Part shown: piece by piece, positions 1 through 6,319 of the stretch | How positions within the stretch are numbered: the first letter of the stretch is position 1 | Layout of the letters: each line of letters opens with the position of its first letter | NCBI GenBank assembly: GCA_002325645.1 | Contig: DCSN01000218.1 | Location: 46,875 to 54,743 of the forward strand | Direction of reading: 5' to 3' | DNA from: Pseudanabaena sp. UBA1465 | GTDB lineage: Bacteria > Cyanobacteriota > Cyanobacteriia > Pseudanabaenales > Pseudanabaenaceae | Length of the DNA stretch: 7,869 nucleotides | The notes under the pieces: model-generated | Databases searched by the model: none | What the model saw: only the letters and a program-made list of their open reading frames with translations | What the model was told of the DNA's origin: nothing | Position numbers and translations under genes: made by a program

Positions 1-87
1 ACTCGCGCTATAGCTGACAACTTGTGTGTACACCGTAGCCTGCGGGAGAGGGGTGAGGGGCTTAGCAACTTTTGCGTAAGTCCTAAG

Positions 88-2541
88 CTAGGTAAAAATT
101 GCGCCGCCTTGTAAGCGTTGATAATGCATTTCAAATTCAGATTTTAGGGATGGGAAATGCTCTAAGGTTGGATCTTTTTTGATAATGCGCTCGGCGGCTT
201 CGCGAGCAATTTGGAAAATTTCTTGACGCGCTGCTTCATCGGGTAGTCGATCCTCAATCGAGAAACCTGCGTGACCTGATTGTTCTGTTCCCTCATCTTT
301 GCCTTTGCCACGAATCTGAAAGTCACGCTCCGCAATAAAGAAGCCATCCTGTGACTGTTCGAGAACCTGTAATCGCTCTTGAGCCGTTTGAGATTTGGAA
401 CTACTCAATAACAAGCAGTAGGATTGGGCTGCGCCGCGACCAACCCGACCGCGCAATTGGTGTAACTGTGCTAAACCGAAGCGATCGGCATGTTCAATCA
501 GCATTACCGACGCATTCGGAATATCGACCCCAACTTCGACCACCGTTGTCGCCACAAGAATCTGCGTTTCGCCACGCCGAAAGGTACTGATGGCTTCATC
601 TTTTTCAGAAGAAGACATTTGACCATGCAGTAAACCAATCTGAAAATTGGGGAAGACAACGTTTTGCAAATGTTCTCTTTCTTGGGTAGCCGCCTTGATA
701 TCTTCCATTTTTTCGGATTCTTCCACCAAAGGAAATACGATATAAACTTGGCGACCTTGGGCAATTTCGCGACGGATTAAAGCGAAAGCATCCTTACGCT
801 GTGAAGGTTTGAGTAGAACCGTTTGAATAGGTTTCCGTCCAGGGGGAAGTTCATCAATAATGCTAACTTCTATTTCGGAATTAGTCAGATATAAAGTACG
901 CGGAATTGGCGTGGCGGTCATGATCAATACATGGGGATCATTCCCTTTTTGCAAAAGCCGCGATCGCTGATCTCTACCAAAACGATGTTGCTCATCGATG
1001 ACGGCAAGCCCTAACCGCGCAAAGTTTACGCCATCCTGAATTAAGGCATGGGTTCCAATTACTAAGGGCAGTTCCCCAGTTTCCAATTGGCGAAGAGTTT
1101 CGCGCCGCTTCGCGGTTTTGGTGGAACCTGTGAGAATTTCTACAGGAAGATTTAATTGCATAAACCATTCCACAATCTTGCGATAATGCTGCTCGGTGAG
1201 TACTTCCGTCGGAGCCATTAATGCCGTTTGATAGCCAGCCTCGATCGCCGTTAAAAGGGCATACACCGCCACAATAGTTTTGCCTGAGCCGACATCCCCT
1301 TGCACCAGTCGATTCATCGGTGTTTGTCCTTGGAGATCGGCACGAATTTCCGCAACTACGCGCTTTTGGGCTTTGGTTAATTCAAAGGGAAGGATTTTTT
1401 CGAGTTGGGCGATCGCCTGACTCTTTGGCACAAAATGAATTGCTTTTTGCTGTTGCCGACGATAGAGAGAAACGAGGCGGCGATAGAAATATTTATCAAA
1501 AGTAAGTCGAATTACGGCTTGCTCTAGGGTTTCGTTGCTATCAGGATAATGGACTTGGGCGATCGCTTCCGCTAAAGGCATCATTTGATAATCCCGCAAC
1601 AGGCGATCGGGCATGGGGTCAACAATTTGCGATACTACGGGTAAACACAGCGCCACAAGACGACGAATCGCTTCAGGCGTAATTCCTTCCGTAAGCGGAT
1701 AAACTGGCACGACGCGCCCAACGGTTTTGGACTGGATCGTATCTTGGGTATGTTCCAGAACTTCTATTTCATAATTCTCTAAAGTTAAGCCATATTTGCT
1801 CTGTTTAACCACCCCTGAAGCCGCGATCGTGCAGCCTTGAGGATAGAGTCCTTTCTGGGTTTCTTGCCAACCGTGATTGGAATAGCGCTTGCCTGTCCAG
1901 AAGCGGCTTAATTTAATTTGTCCCGTATGATCGCGGAGAATAATTTCTACAATCGTCAGGTTGGGATTTTTGGGACTGGTAAAGCAACCAAATTTTTTGA
2001 CCGTGCCAATAACCGTCACGGTGTCGCCATCTTTGAGTTCGCGGATGGGAATTTGCCGCGCATAGTCAATGTGATCGCGAGGGTAGTAGCTCAGCACATC
2101 GCGCACGGTATGCAGATTGAGTAGTCTAAATCGTGAGGCCATATATGCAATGTCCTCAACATTTTTTAATTCTGTGTCGGGAGTTAATTTTTGGGCGGCT
2201 TTCGGTTCCGTAGCGGCGATCGCCACAGTTTTCGGTTTCTTGGGTTTGGGAGTCGCATTAGTTTCCGTCAGTTCACGCCGACGGACTTCATACAGCAATC
2301 TGCGCGTCTCAGCTACTAGATGCTGTCTAAGCCCCACAGAGAAATCTTGATATTGAGCATATTGATTAGCAAGGGTTTGCGCTTGGAGGCGATCGCTCAT
2401 TTCCCAGTCTTCAGGTAAATCTTCCTGCAAACTCGCCTGTAAAAAATCCGCAAACAAAAATTGCTTTCCCTGCAAATTGGAAAAGCCTCTTTCTGCCTCG
2501 ACACTCAAGGCTTTTTGTAAACGGTTTATATCTAGTGGCAC
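88..2541 (-). CDS. recG: ATP-dependent DNA helicase RecG
   Basis: RecG is a monomeric superfamily 2 helicase that remodels stalled forks and Holliday junctions in the cytoplasm. The 817-residue product has a cyanobacterial N-terminal extension (about 1-125, charged Lys/Pro-rich linker near 97-118), a wedge/OB domain (about 165-262, starting GDTVTVIGTVKKFG) and two helicase lobes. Visible motifs are Walker A GDVGSGKT (415-422), APTEVLTEQHY (443-453), DEQH (516-519), MTATPIPRTL (541-550) and motifs V/VI from VATTVVEVGVD to QLRGRVGRG (663-703). Length fits cyanobacterial RecG. The start is GTG (2539-2541); the next in-frame Met is residue 48, and the region between looks like conserved protein, so GTG is preferred although no clear Shine-Dalgarno is seen. 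The post-motif-VI segment reads RGKGKDEGTEQSG where many RecGs have RGPGxxLGTRQSG. Three HIP1 octamers lie inside (1409, 1559, 2216). Confidence 0.97.
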   Translation of the reverse strand: MPLDINRLQKALSVEAERGFSNLQGKQFLFADFLQASLQEDLPEDWEMSDRLQAQTLANQYAQYQDFSVGLRQHLVAETRRLLYEVRRRELTETNATPKPKKPKTVAIAATEPKAAQKLTPDTELKNVEDIAYMASRFRLLNLHTVRDVLSYYPRDHIDYARQIPIRELKDGDTVTVIGTVKKFGCFTSPKNPNLTIVEIILRDHTGQIKLSRFWTGKRYSNHGWQETQKGLYPQGCTIAASGVVKQSKYGLTLENYEIEVLEHTQDTIQSKTVGRVVPVYPLTEGITPEAIRRLVALCLPVVSQIVDPMPDRLLRDYQMMPLAEAIAQVHYPDSNETLEQAVIRLTFDKYFYRRLVSLYRRQQQKAIHFVPKSQAIAQLEKILPFELTKAQKRVVAEIRADLQGQTPMNRLVQGDVGSGKTIVAVYALLTAIEAGYQTALMAPTEVLTEQHYRKIVEWFMQLNLPVEILTGSTKTAKRRETLRQLETGELPLVIGTHALIQDGVNFARLGLAVIDEQHRFGRDQRSRLLQKGNDPHVLIMTATPIPRTLYLTNSEIEVSIIDELPPGRKPIQTVLLKPSQRKDAFALIRREIAQGRQVYIVFPLVEESEKMEDIKAATQEREHLQNVVFPNFQIGLLHGQMSSSEKDEAISTFRRGETQILVATTVVEVGVDIPNASVMLIEHADRFGLAQLHQLRGRVGRGAAQSYCLLLSSSKSQTAQERLQVLEQSQDGFFIAERDFQIRGKGKDEGTEQSGHAGFSIEDRLPDEAARQEIFQIAREAAERIIKKDPTLEHFPSLKSEFEMHYQRLQGGAIFT

Positions 2542-2565
2542 AAATTATCTAGTAAATACCACATC

Positions 2566-2614
2566 ATATTTTAATCTGAAAATGAGAAAGGGTAGCGCTA
2601 CGCACTACCCTTTC
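2566..2614. repeat. Direct repeat copy 1, recG upstream spacer
   Basis: The first 33 bases (2566-2598) are identical to 4620-4652, and 13 of the next 16 also match (2599-2614 against 4653-4668). The three mismatches are exactly the loop triplet of the hairpin (TAC here, ATG there). Looser similarity extends toward the recG start (a shared CTAG and ATTTTAATCTG context). The copies flank the ATPase-TOPRIM operon in the same orientation. This may be a junction duplicated on insertion or a dispersed repeat. Confidence 0.85.
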
Positions 2615-2621
2615 TCATTTT
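2579..2621. repeat. Long hairpin upstream of recG
   Basis: Arms of 17 bp pair perfectly (2579-2595 with 2605-2621). Inside, one C-A mismatch is followed by GC/GC closing a TAC loop (2599-2601). It lies just upstream of recG on the minus strand and downstream of the TOPRIM operon, so it could contribute to termination of that operon, but it has no long T-run of its own. Confidence 0.8.
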
Positions 2622-2630
2622 GGAAATACA

Positions 2631-2667
2631 AATTAAAAAAAGCTTGCTAAGCAAGCTTTTTTTAATT
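2631..2667. terminator. Bidirectional Rho-independent terminator
   Basis: A perfect 17-bp inverted repeat (2631-2647 with 2651-2667) with a TAA loop has an AAGCTTGC core and seven-base A and T tracts on either side, so it reads as an intrinsic terminator on both strands. It lies about 130 bp past the TOPRIM stop, between that operon and recG, and would insulate recG from it. No nearby plus-strand gene needs it. Confidence 0.85.
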
Positions 2668-2691
2668 TATCTGAGTTTATTGCGATAAAAC

Positions 2692-2796
2692 TGCAAACCG
2701 TTGTGTATCCCATCTTTGAGGACGACCGATTCCTGTCGCCAATGCTAATACCAAAGCCGAATAAGAACTAGGTATTCCCCCTGTTTTAAAAATTAC
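2692..2796 (-). pseudogene. Fragment of a DUF212 (PAP2-like) gene
   Basis: Read on the minus strand, this stretch encodes 35 residues matching residues 44-78 of the intact DUF212 protein at 4694-5134, including GGIPSSYSALV against GGMPSSHSALV. A hand alignment gives 81 of 105 identical bases and 26 of 35 identical residues. The conserved motif His (residue 55) is Tyr here. There is no start codon: the frame opens at a TGA overlapping the end of the TOPRIM gene and closes at TAA seven codons after Trp-Asp-Thr-Gln-Arg. Both the N-terminal third and the C-terminal half are missing. Fifteen of the 24 differences fall at third codon positions, so most of the divergence probably arose while the gene was still functional. 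It is best read as a relic of a diverged homologue brought in or left by the insertion of the neighbouring cassette. Confidence 0.85.
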
Positions 2797-3494
2797 TAGT
2801 CAAATAGCTTTAAAAATTCTTTGAGTTCATCTAAAGCAGGATGTTCAAAATTCCAAATATGTAGTTTTTCAGTCATTACATAGTTAAAGCCTGCCATACT
2901 ACATTTTCTCTCCGATTGTTTTTTGTCACGATTAGAGCAAGTATCAAACCTCAGGTAATTGCTAATCCAAAACTTATCAAAATCTTTTGAAGATACTGGA
3001 TTTTTACCATTTTGTTGCAGACAAACTTGCCAAGCATTAAGACAATCGGCATAAGTTGAGTCTTGTGATTTAATTACCTTTAATAATGTTTCTAGCTCTC
3101 CTATTCCATTGACATTAACAAAATAACAAGCTATTTGAATGTGATCTTCAAGATTTATAGAGTGAATAGTAACAAACTGGCTAATTTCTTCTAGTTTTTG
3201 ATTTTGAGGAAATACTTTAATGATTGCTTCATTGATTTTATTTAAATTTTTTAATTGAGAATCGTCTGCATCTAAAATTATACCTACTTTGTTGATATAA
3301 CTTTTTTGAGCATCAGCTTCTATAGTTTTTAATTCTCTTTCTAGAGAAGCTATACTTAGACCCTCTAAATCTAAATAATCATTTTCAGTGACATTAATTT
3401 CTAAAACATCTACATTGTTGATATTTAGATAATTTACTATAGACTGAATGAAAAATTTATCGTTCTTGCTCTCAACAATTAGACGATTACTCAC
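2796..3494 (-). CDS. TOPRIM-domain protein, DUF3226-like, defence partner
   Basis: This 232-residue cytoplasmic protein looks like a small TOPRIM nuclease of the DUF3226/OLD-like type. The TOPRIM signature is the N-terminal LIVESKNDKFF with Glu8, followed by VGIILDADDS with the metal-binding pair Asp75 and Asp77. The C-terminus, HIWNFEHPALDELKEFLKLF (about 212-231), resembles the closing motif I associate with DUF3226. A Cys-containing stretch (about 185-199) is unexplained. The GTG start (3492-3494) overlaps the ATPase stop in GTGAGTAA, an 8-nt overlap, with a strong AAGGGGG ribosome site six bases upstream, so the two genes should be translationally coupled. An ATPase-TOPRIM pair is the architecture of split OLD-like and PARIS-like (AriA/AriB) anti-phage systems; the assignment here is by analogy. 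The gene is AT-rich, lacks HIP1 sites, and its stop codon directly abuts the DUF212 relic. Confidence 0.8.
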   Translation of the reverse strand: MSNRLIVESKNDKFFIQSIVNYLNINNVDVLEINVTENDYLDLEGLSIASLERELKTIEADAQKSYINKVGIILDADDSQLKNLNKINEAIIKVFPQNQKLEEISQFVTIHSINLEDHIQIACYFVNVNGIGELETLLKVIKSQDSTYADCLNAWQVCLQQNGKNPVSSKDFDKFWISNYLRFDTCSNRDKKQSERKCSMAGFNYVMTEKLHIWNFEHPALDELKEFLKLFD

Positions 3495-4593
3495 CTCTAA
3501 CCCCCTTCTTATGAGTCAGGCTATATTCAAGGGTTTCCATATCGCGTTTAATGCCAATAATCTGACCAGTTTTAACACTTCGAGCCATCTCAAAATGTGC
3601 AGCTAAGCCACTAAACTCACTTTCTAGCCCAACTTTAGTAAATGCTGTAAGCATCTCTAAACTATGAGTAGTTGCAAATATTTGTACATTTAATTCTTTA
3701 GCTAAACGAAATAACATCCTCCATAAATTTGCTTGAATAGTATAGTGAATACCATTTTCTATCTCATCTAAAAGTAAAATATCGCTATTGTTATTTATGA
3801 CATATAGTATTATTGCTGTAATACGATTAATAGCATCTCCAAATAATGATATAGGTAGTCTTTCTTCATTTTCTCTTTTTAAATAAAGTAATGGACTTCC
3901 GATATTAAAAGATTCAATCATTTTTATAGAAGGATCTATAATCTGAATACCTTTCAACACTTCTTGTTCCTGATTGTTTAGCCTAGCTCGATCATACTCA
4001 AAAGCTAATTGTGTATTGAGCAATCCCAAAATTGCTGGAATAAAAGATATTTTCTTTTGTCCTGTGAATTGAGTTTTTTTGTCTAAAACTCCTTGAAAAG
4101 TACCTTGATCCGTAGCTATTAAGTTGTATTCAAATAAATCATCATTGTTAATAGTTATATTTGCCTGAAGTACCGATGATTTGGACTCATCGTTAGGAAT
4201 AAAATCAACATATTTTTTGTCGATAATATCACTTGGCAAACTTGATTCTATAGTAAACCTAATAGGAATATCATTAATAGATAAATTTAGTTTTGTTGAT
4301 TGATCATCATCTTCATTAACCTGTATAAAAATATTCTTGGATTTATCTTGGTTGAAGAACAAACTGTCCCAAGTTCTTTCAGGCAGGGCTTTGTTAAATT
4401 CTTGTGACTCTCGTCGATGTTTTTTAAGAGCATCAATGGCTTCTGCTCTAGGCAAACTGCCTATTAGTAAAGCTTCTAGAAGTGCTGTTTTGCCTGCGTT
4501 GTTTTTGCCAGTGATAAGATTTACGGTTTTGAAACCAGAGATTGACGTATTTTCAAAGCATCTGAAATTTTGGATTGAGATATCTCTGATCAT
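3487..4593 (-). CDS. AAA/ABC-type ATPase, OLD-like (AAA_15/AAA_21)
   Basis: This 368-residue predicted cytoplasmic ATPase is of the SMC/ABC-like class found in OLD, PARIS AriA and retron-associated ATPases. The N-terminus MIRDISIQNFRCF is the typical first strand. Walker A is GKNNAGKT (29-36). The middle (about 80-200) is a divergent insert region. A signature-like LPISLFGDAINRI lies at 246-258, Walker B ILLLDEIENGIHYT at 272-285 and the switch histidine in ATTHSLEML at 307-315. No membrane segment is seen. The start is ATG at 4593; there is no strong Shine-Dalgarno. It is the first gene of a two-gene operon with the TOPRIM protein and probably acts as the sensor or regulatory ATPase that holds or activates it. 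The gene is AT-rich (one hand-counted 60-base line has 16 G+C), contains no HIP1 octamer, and its upstream DNA is a copy of the recG leader. Its target or trigger cannot be read from sequence. Confidence 0.85.
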   Translation of the reverse strand: MIRDISIQNFRCFENTSISGFKTVNLITGKNNAGKTALLEALLIGSLPRAEAIDALKKHRRESQEFNKALPERTWDSLFFNQDKSKNIFIQVNEDDDQSTKLNLSINDIPIRFTIESSLPSDIIDKKYVDFIPNDESKSSVLQANITINNDDLFEYNLIATDQGTFQGVLDKKTQFTGQKKISFIPAILGLLNTQLAFEYDRARLNNQEQEVLKGIQIIDPSIKMIESFNIGSPLLYLKRENEERLPISLFGDAINRITAIILYVINNNSDILLLDEIENGIHYTIQANLWRMLFRLAKELNVQIFATTHSLEMLTAFTKVGLESEFSGLAAHFEMARSVKTGQIIGIKRDMETLEYSLTHKKGVRGE

Positions 4594-4609
4594 GGATTTT
4601 ATTGCCTAG

Positions 4610-4615
4610 ATATTA
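4610..4615 (-). promoter_or_regulatory. Candidate -10 box for the ATPase-TOPRIM operon
   Basis: On the minus strand TAATAT lies 16 bases before the ATPase ATG. A TTTTCA in the duplicated repeat lies 15 bases further upstream and is a poor -35. The same TTTTCAGATTAAAAT stretch precedes recG, so the operon may use a copy of recG's promoter region. Called by eye only. Confidence 0.35.
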
Positions 4616-4619
4616 CACA

Positions 4620-4668
4620 ATATTTTAATCTGAAAATGAGAAAGGGTAGCGCATGGCACTACCCTTTC
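4620..4668. repeat. Direct repeat copy 2, upstream of the ATPase gene
   Basis: This copy is identical to 2566-2598 over 33 bases and 46 of 49 overall. Its hairpin keeps a 10-bp stem (4640-4649 with 4659-4668) plus the same internal C-A mismatch and GC/GC closing pairs, but the loop is ATG instead of TAC and the outer right arm is lost. It sits between the DUF212 stop and the ATPase start and may act as a weak terminator for the crtE-DUF212 transcript, since TCATTTT follows the stem on the minus strand. Confidence 0.85.
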
Positions 4669-4673
4669 AATTG

Positions 4674-4699
4674 CTGTAGATAGCGATCGCCATCTACAG
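4674..4699. repeat. Hairpin over the DUF212 stop, with HIP1 core
   Basis: CTGTAGAT (4674-4681) pairs with ATCTACAG (4692-4699) around a GCGATCGC octamer (4683-4690) that is itself a palindrome. The DUF212 stop codon (4694-4696) lies inside the right arm. No T-run follows, so it is not a clear intrinsic terminator. Confidence 0.6.
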
Positions 4700-5134
4700 A
4701 AAAATCCACATGAGCAAAATACCTAAGATCGAACCCGCAACAACTTGGACAGGAGTATGACCTAGTAACTCTTTGAGAGGATCATGCTCTTCTTCAAAAA
4801 CTTCCACCATGATCTGATTTAGAACCTTGGCTTGCTTACCTGCGGCGCGGCGAATACCTGCGGCATCATACATCACGATAAAGGCGAAAACTGTGGCGAT
4901 CGCAAACTGGGGTGTGTCCCATCCTTGAGTCCGTCCGATCCCTGTCGCCAGTGCCGACACTAACGCCGAATGAGAACTGGGCATACCACCTGTTTCAAAT
5001 AATACCTTGGGTCTAACTTTGCCAAATTGGGCAAGCTCAATAAATACTTTGAGTAGTTGAGCAGTCAGGCTAGAACATAAAGCAATTAGCAGAACTTGGT
5101 TATCGAGGATTTCGCCAACAGGATGGATGTTCAT
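4694..5134 (-). CDS. Divergent PAP2-family membrane protein (DUF212)
   Basis: This 146-residue protein belongs to the DUF212 family, distantly related to acid phosphatases and vanadium haloperoxidases. Hydrophobic segments lie at about 13-33, 72-91 and 127-145, so it is probably an inner-membrane protein. The family core KVLFETGGMPSSHSALVSAL (43-62) carries the PSSH motif with His55. Further conserved pieces are MYDAAGIRRAAGKQAKVLN (88-106) and LLGHTPVQVVAGSILG (123-138). Family length is usually about 140-160, so it is complete. The start ATG is 66 bp after the crtE stop on the same strand, suggesting co-transcription. Its substrate is unproven; placement beside a prenyl diphosphate synthase makes an isoprenoid phosphate plausible but this is inference. 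One HIP1 site lies inside (4896). Confidence 0.9.
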   Translation of the reverse strand: MNIHPVGEILDNQVLLIALCSSLTAQLLKVFIELAQFGKVRPKVLFETGGMPSSHSALVSALATGIGRTQGWDTPQFAIATVFAFIVMYDAAGIRRAAGKQAKVLNQIMVEVFEEEHDPLKELLGHTPVQVVAGSILGILLMWIFL

Positions 5135-5200
5135 ATCAATTGCAATAGTGAAAGGTTAAGAAAAGAGCGAGAATTAAAGTGAGAGTGAGCAGAATATAGG

Positions 5201-6103
5201 CTAGTTTTTCCGAGCAGTGATGTAATCCGCAAGAGCCATAAGTGGTAAAGCTGCATCGCCATAGCTGACAAGTTGAGCTTTGGCTTGTTCTACCAAGTCC
5301 TGAGCCTTTTGCTGAGATGCTTCGATGCCCCATAGACTAGGATAAGTCACCTTTTGGGCGGCGAGATCTTTACCAGCAGTTTTGCCAAGCTCTTCTGAAG
5401 TAGCTGTGATATCGAGGATGTCATCAATAATTTGAAATGCCAACCCGATATTATTAGCATAGGTCGATAAACGCTGAATGTCGGTATCATTTGCACCTGC
5501 TAACAATGCGCCACAAATAACACAGGACTCTAGCAAAGCCGCAGTTTTATGGATATGGATGAATGTGAGGGTATCCGCCGTCACATCTTGCTTACCTTCA
5601 CATTCTAAGTCAACCACTTGACCACCGACCAAACCTGTCGCCGCCACCGCATGACCAAGATGGGCGATCGCTTTCAAAATCCTTTCCGCAGGTACGCCCT
5701 TAGTTTGCGCCGCAATATATTCAAAGGCATAGGCAAGTAAGGCATCCCCCGCCAAAATTGCAATATCATCGCCATAAACTTTGTGATTCGTCGGTTTGCC
5801 ACGTCGAAAATCGTCATTGTCCATCGATGGCAGATCGTCATGGATCAACGACATGGTATGCACCATTTCCATCGCGCAGGCGGTAGGCATCACTGAGGCG
5901 CGATCGCCTCCAAGCAGTTCACTAGCGGCGAGGCATAAAATCGGACGTAAACGCTTGCCACCAGCCATCAGCGAGTAGCGCATGGATTCATAAATTTTTT
6001 CGGGATAGGTAACGGCGATCGAAGCATCAAGGGCTGCCTCGACCTCTTGTTTAAGATCGCGTAAATATTTATCTAAATTAAAGGCGACGGTTGGTGATGG
6101 CAT
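5201..6103 (-). CDS. crtE: Geranylgeranyl/farnesyl diphosphate synthase
   Basis: This cytosolic trans-prenyltransferase joins isopentenyl diphosphate to allylic diphosphates, feeding carotenoids, phytyl chains and quinones. The 300-residue length fits the family. The first Asp-rich motif is DDLPSMD (89-95), the two-residue-insert form typical of bacterial enzymes, and the second is DDILD (227-231). Substrate-contact motifs GGKRLRP (48-54), GQVVDLE (161-167) and HKTAALL (185-191) are all intact. The start is ATG at 6103; no strong ribosome site is visible. Cyanobacterial homologues are usually named crtE and make C20 product, but chain length cannot be settled from motifs alone. The DUF212 gene follows on the same strand. 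Two HIP1 octamers (5664, 5900) mark it as native DNA. Confidence 0.95.
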   Translation of the reverse strand: MPSPTVAFNLDKYLRDLKQEVEAALDASIAVTYPEKIYESMRYSLMAGGKRLRPILCLAASELLGGDRASVMPTACAMEMVHTMSLIHDDLPSMDNDDFRRGKPTNHKVYGDDIAILAGDALLAYAFEYIAAQTKGVPAERILKAIAHLGHAVAATGLVGGQVVDLECEGKQDVTADTLTFIHIHKTAALLESCVICGALLAGANDTDIQRLSTYANNIGLAFQIIDDILDITATSEELGKTAGKDLAAQKVTYPSLWGIEASQQKAQDLVEQAKAQLVSYGDAALPLMALADYITARKN

Positions 6104-6141
6104 GACTTAGCAATGATTTCGACAGTAATTTAACGTCAGAA

Positions 6142-6251
6142 CTTATACCAAAACTAAAAATGGCGTAGCCATTTTTAGTTTTTTAAAACCCTTACTAGGT
6201 TTGTTTTTTAATTCATGAAGGTGTTGCCACACTTTGATGAATTGGTATCAG
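6142..6251. repeat. Possible 110-bp MITE-like element
   Basis: The ends form an imperfect 10-bp inverted repeat: CTTATACCAA (6142-6151) and, reversed, CTGATACCAA (6242-6251), 9 of 10 matching. The interior carries a 33-bp hairpin and no open frame. CTTATACCAA-type ends recur in cyanobacterial intergenic repeats as far as I recall. No clear target-site duplication is seen, so this is tentative. Confidence 0.35.
6150..6182. repeat. Perfect 15-bp hairpin with GTA loop, crtE-folD spacer
   Basis: Arms 6150-6164 and 6168-6182 pair perfectly around GTA. Ends are A-rich on the left and T-rich on the right, so it could terminate transcription on either strand, for example a folD transcript reading toward crtE. 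It begins 46 bp upstream of the crtE start. Confidence 0.8.
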
Positions 6252-6271
6252 GGCAAAATCTCTGACTATAT

Positions 6272-6291
6272 CCAGAATGTACCAGAATGTA
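6272..6291. repeat. Tandem 10-bp repeat CCAGAATGTA x2
   Basis: Two exact adjacent copies of CCAGAATGTA (6272-6281, 6282-6291) lie between folD and crtE, about 170 bp upstream of the crtE start. A 10-bp period places both on the same helix face, so a regulator site is conceivable, but nothing else supports one. Confidence 0.5.
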
Positions 6292-6319
6292 TATTATGCA
6301 ATGACTTGCGATCTATAAC

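Larger units (their letters stand above)
2796..4619 (-). other. Putative acquired two-gene cassette
   Basis: This span holds the ATPase-TOPRIM operon and its short leader. It is bounded on the left by the DUF212 relic and on the right by the second copy of the recG upstream repeat. It has no HIP1 octamer and is visibly AT-rich against flanking genes. No integrase, transposase or terminal inverted repeat is present, so how it entered is not recorded beyond the duplicated junction. Confidence 0.6.

Noticed and set aside
1..87. A repeat or terminator at the left edge, including a G-rich GGGAGAGGGGTGAGGGG run
   Set aside because: The text resembles common cyanobacterial intergenic repeats, but only one copy is visible and no perfect hairpin is formed, so it is not called.
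2682..2799. A short gene encoding the DUF212-like peptide
   Set aside because: The frame has no usable start, begins at a stop overlapping the TOPRIM end, and covers only an internal part of the family; it is a relic.
4337..4609. A 90-residue plus-strand open frame opposite the ATPase gene
   Set aside because: It is antisense to the conserved Walker A region, and its composition follows from the real gene.
2622..4670. A transposon or integron carrying the ATPase-TOPRIM operon
   Set aside because: No transposase, integrase or terminal inverted repeat is visible; the flanking repeats are direct copies of local junction DNA.
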